DNA of 64,000 bases, from contig VZRR01007613.1 of the NCBI GenBank assembly GCA_013398015.1, positions 108,884 through 172,883 of the forward strand, in the 5' to 3' direction. Position 1 is the stretch's first letter, and every line of letters starts with the position of its first letter. Source of the stretch: Oreocharis arfaki. Lineage: Eukaryota > Chordata > Aves > Passeriformes > Paramythiidae. Shown here piece by piece: positions 59,101 through 64,000 of this stretch. The notes below the pieces were generated by a model. The model was not told the DNA's origin and ran no database searches. It saw only the letters and a list, made by a program, of their open reading frames with translations. The position numbers and the translations under genes are program-made.

Positions 59101-62100
59101 TCTGCAAAATTATGTTAAATGTGTATTTTTTAGTGACGTGAATAGATTTGATCTCAATGCGTTTTGATGTCGTATCACACTTTTCCCTGAGTGATTAAAC
59201 TCCCTGATTTTAGTCTTTCATCCCTGCCCACCCTACAGCAGCCACTGCTGCTAAAGGGACAGACATGGTTGTGGTCCTTTATGTACATTATCAGCAGAAC
59301 TGTCTGTTCAGTCCTGATCAGCTGTACCTGCACCACACCCACAGAGGACAGTGATTTTTGTGAAATTGTTCTTAGATATAAAATTGGGGTTGGAGAACCC
59401 TTTTTATTCCTGATCCAGAAGATGGAAAGAACTCAATTTTAATATCCCAACCGGAGTTTGAAGGGCTGATAAGAAAGAAACCCCCTACCTGTTGAGCATC
59501 CCTCTGCCATCCTCTTCTAGTCCCACAAATTTAACTCACAGTTGCATTCAAAACTAAGTTCACATGATTTCCAATGCCTGGGTGGAAATATTGTCACAAT
59601 GAAAACATGTTAGCCATTCAAGTGTTTGTTATTTTGGCTAAATCTATGTGTAGAAAAAAGGAACAGTAAGAACGGCAAAGAAATCAAACCCCACAGATGT
59701 TTTAACCAACTATTGAAATAGGAAGTTGCAGGAGAAGATAATTTCAAGTGAGAATGACTATGCTGCTGGTTTGGATCAAAGGCCGTGCCAGCAATGCTTC
59801 TTGTAATAATTTCATCCTTTAAAAAAGGAGACACATTAGGAAAAAAAAGCAGAATGGAAAGTGCAAGAAATAAAGAAGAAAACTGGAGTTTTCTTCTCCA
59901 GAGCAACAACTTTTAATCTCAATTAAAGCAGTCAGGCTAGCAGAGCAGCATGCTAATACTTGCTACAGGGAGCCAGTGAATACAAATGACCTTTGTGGAT
60001 TTGGTTTTTGCTGCCTTTCCTCCTGATTGAAAAGGACGCACAGCAGTTGTCTTAATTGGGTGTTAATTGATACATATTCACAGGAAGTAGAGTCTGTGAT
60101 CTTGCAGCTTGTTTGTATGAAAGAGTATAATGGCACAAAGTGTGAGGAAGTTTTTTTAATGATCACAGTGACATAGCAGAGTGGTAGGAATTCTAAAATT
60201 ATCTCAGAAATGTTTGAGGAGTCATTACCGGAACAGACTTAGCTGCATTCATACAGCTTTAATATTCTGCCTTACACATTAAAAACATAATTAAACTAAA
60301 GATAAACCTTATAATTATGACCTCATACCTCCTGTCAGTAATATTCTCTTACACTTTCTTGAGTCCTCGTCATGATATAAAAGAGGATGATGAGACAGAA
60401 TGCAAACTACTCATCTTTCAAAACTACCAGTCACTATTCCCAGGTATGAAGTGTTCCCTGATGAGTTGTGCCCAGTCACTCCAGGAGACCCATGTCCCCT
60501 CCTGGAAATCATTGTACCCACACCCCCCATGGAAACAGGGAAAGGAATTTTTTTACTACTTCTCAGTGTTGGATTCAGTGCACGGAATACAGTGCAGCAG
60601 GAAAGACACCACCTTTGCTCTTGAGCATTCAAATATCTGTGGCTTTGAGCCAAGAATTATGTTTTCATTGCTATTGTTATTTCTACTAGGACTGAGTGAA
60701 CTCCAGCAGCACAGCCACTTCAAAGTGACATTGAGCTCAGAGGGAGATCCTGCCTTATTGCTTTGTTCCAGTGACACTTGTAAATGGCATCCAGAAATAA
60801 TGTTAAGTAATCCATGCTTGCATGAGGATGTACTGCATGAGAACCAAGAAAGTAGAAGTCTTTATAATTAATAAATTGCAGAAGCATGTAAGAAGAGTTA
60901 CACAGCAAGAGAGATTACAAAAGCATTGGAAACTTGTAGTGGTTAGTCCATAAACAAAAGCAGGTTGCCATCAACCACTTCTGAGACTAACTCAGCCCAC
61001 CAAGACCATGCAAGTGTACCAGACATACTCATGTTCACAAAAAAACAGTATTTAACATTAAGCATGTTGCTTCAAATGAGACTGGCTGAAAATAATTTTT
61101 TTTGAGTGTGTAAAAAGTAGGTATGAAAAATGATAGAAACTGGAAACTCTGCGAGGACAGCCATCTAAGCATAGGTGGATGTAAAAATGACGAGCTGTGG
61201 TCATCCTCAATGTCTAGGAATTGACAGCTTTGGGCTGCAAGACCAGAGGGGAAGTGTCTGTGCTATTCCACGAGCCAGCCAAGCCTTTACCTGCAAAGGG
61301 CACATGGAACCTCTGCAGGGAATTAGCCAGAGTTTGTGGAAAACGCCTCATGTGCTCCTGTTTCCCTGGGCTGTACTGGTTAGATAAATGTCAAACTGCT
61401 GGCAGTTCAACAATATTCAACCAGCTGCTTTTCCTGGTTTAAATTAGGAGCTGGATTGCTCTTTAAAATGGCTCAAGTTTCCTGAAGGCACATCTGTAAA
61501 AGTCACTGTGCATGCAGAAAGCCAAGCTTCTCCTAATCCATCCTTTCTGCCTGGAACAACAGGCTGACTGTAACCTGAAGAGCAGTTTCTCCTGTTTCTT
61601 TTCCTGACAGCGGCTGTGGATCTCCCTTTAACACAAAACCATCTCAATGTGATTGAAATGGCAGCCTGTACTGAAAGACTTCAATGTGTTATTTTTGGAG
61701 TTCTGGTTACGACCTTGTCTGTCCTTACCTGTGAATCTGTACCAGTGCTGCTCTAGTACATGCAGACAGAAGATGCTCAGTGCTAGGAACGTGATAAGCT
61801 GGCATTCCTTAGAGCATATGTTCACTGGAAGGTACAGTGGAGTCTGCAGGAACAGGCAGGAGAGGCAGCGTAGAGTTAAGAAGCAAAGAGAGAGCGAGGC
61901 AGTGCCGAGAAGGTGAAATGTTTATCTGCCAATTTTAGTTTCTAGTGTATTTAATACTTTATAATGTCAGTTGCTTGGAAACCTGGGGTTTGTGCCCTTT
62001 TGCTGCTTGGCAGAAATCACTCTAATTGGCATGTTTCTAGCACTGTCACTGCTGGCAGTTTGCAGCTTTTTTTTTTTTCTCTAGAAGCAAAATTTTTCTT

Positions 62101-64000
62101 TTACATGAATGATGGCTCGCATTAATTAGACAGCAGCCATGGGGAAAGACAGCCATTTAAGTGTATGGATGTACGAACCATTATCTCTATCATCAATCAC
62201 TGGGAAGACTGCTATTCCTATCAGCATTTCTGTCTTTCCAGCAGCTATTCCTTTGAGTCTCAATTCCTTTCCTTTTAGGCAAAAATATTTGTTTATGTTT
62301 GAGATTTCTTAAGTGGAAATAGTTCATCCTTATTAGATTTTACTACTTATCTAAACACAACACTGTAATCCCACATTTTCTGATACCCTCATGACACATT
62401 GTCACTGGATGTTTGAACAATGCTGACATGTAAAATGAGTTTTCCATTATTTAGCAGTAAAATGTCATTGCTCTGTAAATACCTTTATGTAGTAAAGCAA
62501 GGCATTAAGTCATGAGAATCAGTTCTACTTTCACATGAAAATCGTGAAGCAGCATTATTTCCTGGTGGAGGATCAGTCCCCTCCCTGAAATTTCACTGCA
62601 CCTAACAAGCAGTGAATTTTTTTGGAAATATGAACTTAAAATCATTAGTGTACATTCTTACAGCCAGAAAAAGGAAACCCCAGAAATCTCCATGTGGGTT
62701 TTTTTTTCTTTTAATGTTTTAGTAAGAGCTTACCCACAGCTTTTTGGAGAAAAGTTTAAAGCAAAGCCCTGAAATCTCACAGGTCTATTTTTTTTGCCCT
62801 TCATCAGTACAAAACTGACTTTTTGGTGCTGCTCTGGAAGTACTTCTCCCACTCACCTTTGTTTATGTACTCCTCCCGAGACAGGTTTTTTGTAACTCCC
62901 AGTAGCCAAATGTGTTTGGGCTTCTCAGTGTTGGAGAACCTCCTCATTTTCCAGTGAGACATTCTGCCTAATTTCATAATGGAAGCAGCACCTGTGTTTT
63001 AATATCTTTGTAGTTAACTGAAAATCACTCTGAGACACTTTAAATATGTAGTACTACATGAAAGCATCTACCTGTGACATCTCCTATCACAGTGTAGGTG
63101 GTGTTTTGACTCCTGAAGATCTTTATTTCCTGCCACACAACCTTCTGTGAATGTACCACAAATTTACTCATGTCTTACTTGAACTTGTTTCGTGACTTAT
63201 TTCCCAGTCAGATTTCCACATGATAATGTGCATCTTTCCCATTATGCAAATCCTGGTTTCGTTTTTAAAACAGACATTTGAGCACAGAATATTGTACTCA
63301 TCTGCAGGAGAATAAAATGAGAATCAACATCTGAAACAACGTAGGTATTTCAGATTGTGTATCTTCAACTGCTCCGGACAGATGTTGATGTGGTGCTACT
63401 TTAGTTCCTTGGCAGAATCATGATTGGTTCAGCATGGTAAATGATCACAGATGTCTGAGTTTCTGTGGGTTGGTACCTACACGTATTAGATTTTTAATGT
63501 CATTAACATCTGGTCTTCCCTGAATTAAAGAAAAGTGGGTGGATGAGTGTTTACCCATTTGGTTCCTAGTATGTAATTATTCAAGCATTGAATAGGAGCA
63601 GTCACCACTGTGTTCCTGATTCCTTGTGTGGGCATCTCTTACTCGGCTGTGAACATTAACAAACCAGAATTTATAAGTAATTTGCATTAGTATCTACATT
63701 TGAACTGTGAGTAGTTGCAAGCTTTTTCTGTCCGCATGCTGAGCTTTCAGAGCACGACCCAAATGCAGGGCTTAATAGCAGAACTTGCTGGCTCAGGCTC
63801 ACCACCACATAAATTCAACTCCCGGGCTTTTGGTAATTTCAGAAATAAATTTCAGCATAATGTGTGCACTGAATAAGTTGTAAGTGAACAATGCCCTAAT
63901 TCTCATTTACAATAAGACTGCCTTACATTGCTCAAATTGTTCTAACCCAACATCTTCAGACCGTTACTTCGAAAACGTTAGCAAAGTAGAATTTAATTTA
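41164..64000. other. AT-rich intergenic DNA
   Basis: Nearly 23 kb of AT-rich sequence in which I recognise no exon, RNA gene or intact transposon. A short segment at 41342-41362 (TCATAGAGCTGGAAGGGACC) resembles an old CR1/L3-type remnant. T-tracts occur at 46272-46292 and in short runs around 50820-50860 and 53866-53912. Two ATGCAAAT octamers lie at 58423 and 58529. The longest open frame, 60317-60871 on the plus strand, has no recognisable domain. The gene expected next in this synteny block, CCDC60, may lie beyond the window. Confidence 0.55.

Noticed and set aside
60317..60871. 184-codon open frame in the AT-rich right part
   Set aside because: Long for AT-rich DNA, but without a recognisable domain, signal peptide at its start, or splice context. 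It would need transcript evidence to be called.
1..64000. CRISPR array, operon, prophage or other microbial system
   Set aside because: The window is spliced vertebrate DNA. No regularly spaced repeats or dense tandem coding genes were seen.

Overview
This window looks like vertebrate, most likely bird, nuclear genomic DNA. It has compact spliced genes with GT-AG introns, long intergenic DNA with little repeat content, and fragments of CR1 (chicken-repeat-1 type) LINEs. Three runs of N mark scaffold gaps. I recognise two protein-coding genes, both on the plus strand and in the order known from human 12q24.23: the 3' end of SRRM4 (nSR100), then all of HSPB8 (HSP22).

Layout. Bases 1-3412 hold the last coding exons of SRRM4: four certain, plus a possible partial exon at the left edge. 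They encode the C-terminal Ser/Arg-rich region and the conserved microexon-promoting (eMIC) segment. Bases 3413 to about 9000 are read as a long SRRM4 3' untranslated region. It carries AU-rich elements, a Pumilio-type site, a 36-nt alternating purine-pyrimidine tract, an unexpected CpG-rich patch with a strong hairpin, and two candidate poly(A) signals. About 2.3 kb of GC-rich intergenic DNA leads to a TATA-box promoter near 11350. HSPB8 follows in three coding exons (11884-14486) and ends at a poly(A) signal at 15065.

From about 15.1 kb to the end I find no gene I can support. The region holds one isolated CR1 fragment (about 20.6 kb), a head-to-head CR1 pair (about 29 kb), homopolymer tracts, and an 845-bp near-perfect duplication around a 109-N gap at 39.4-41.2 kb. 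That duplication looks like an assembly error. By eye, base composition falls from clearly GC-rich (before about 30 kb) to AT-rich (after about 35 kb). In other vertebrates CCDC60 is the next gene, and none of its exons could be recognised here.

The two genes are neighbours but not known to act in one pathway. SRRM4 is a neural splicing regulator. HSPB8 is a small heat-shock protein that works with BAG3 in chaperone-assisted autophagy. I found no novel multi-gene system. The points most worth checking are a GC-AG intron that splits the SRRM4 eMIC segment, the CpG patch and hairpin in its 3' UTR, the HSPB8 upstream ORFs and promoter elements, and the probable false duplication.
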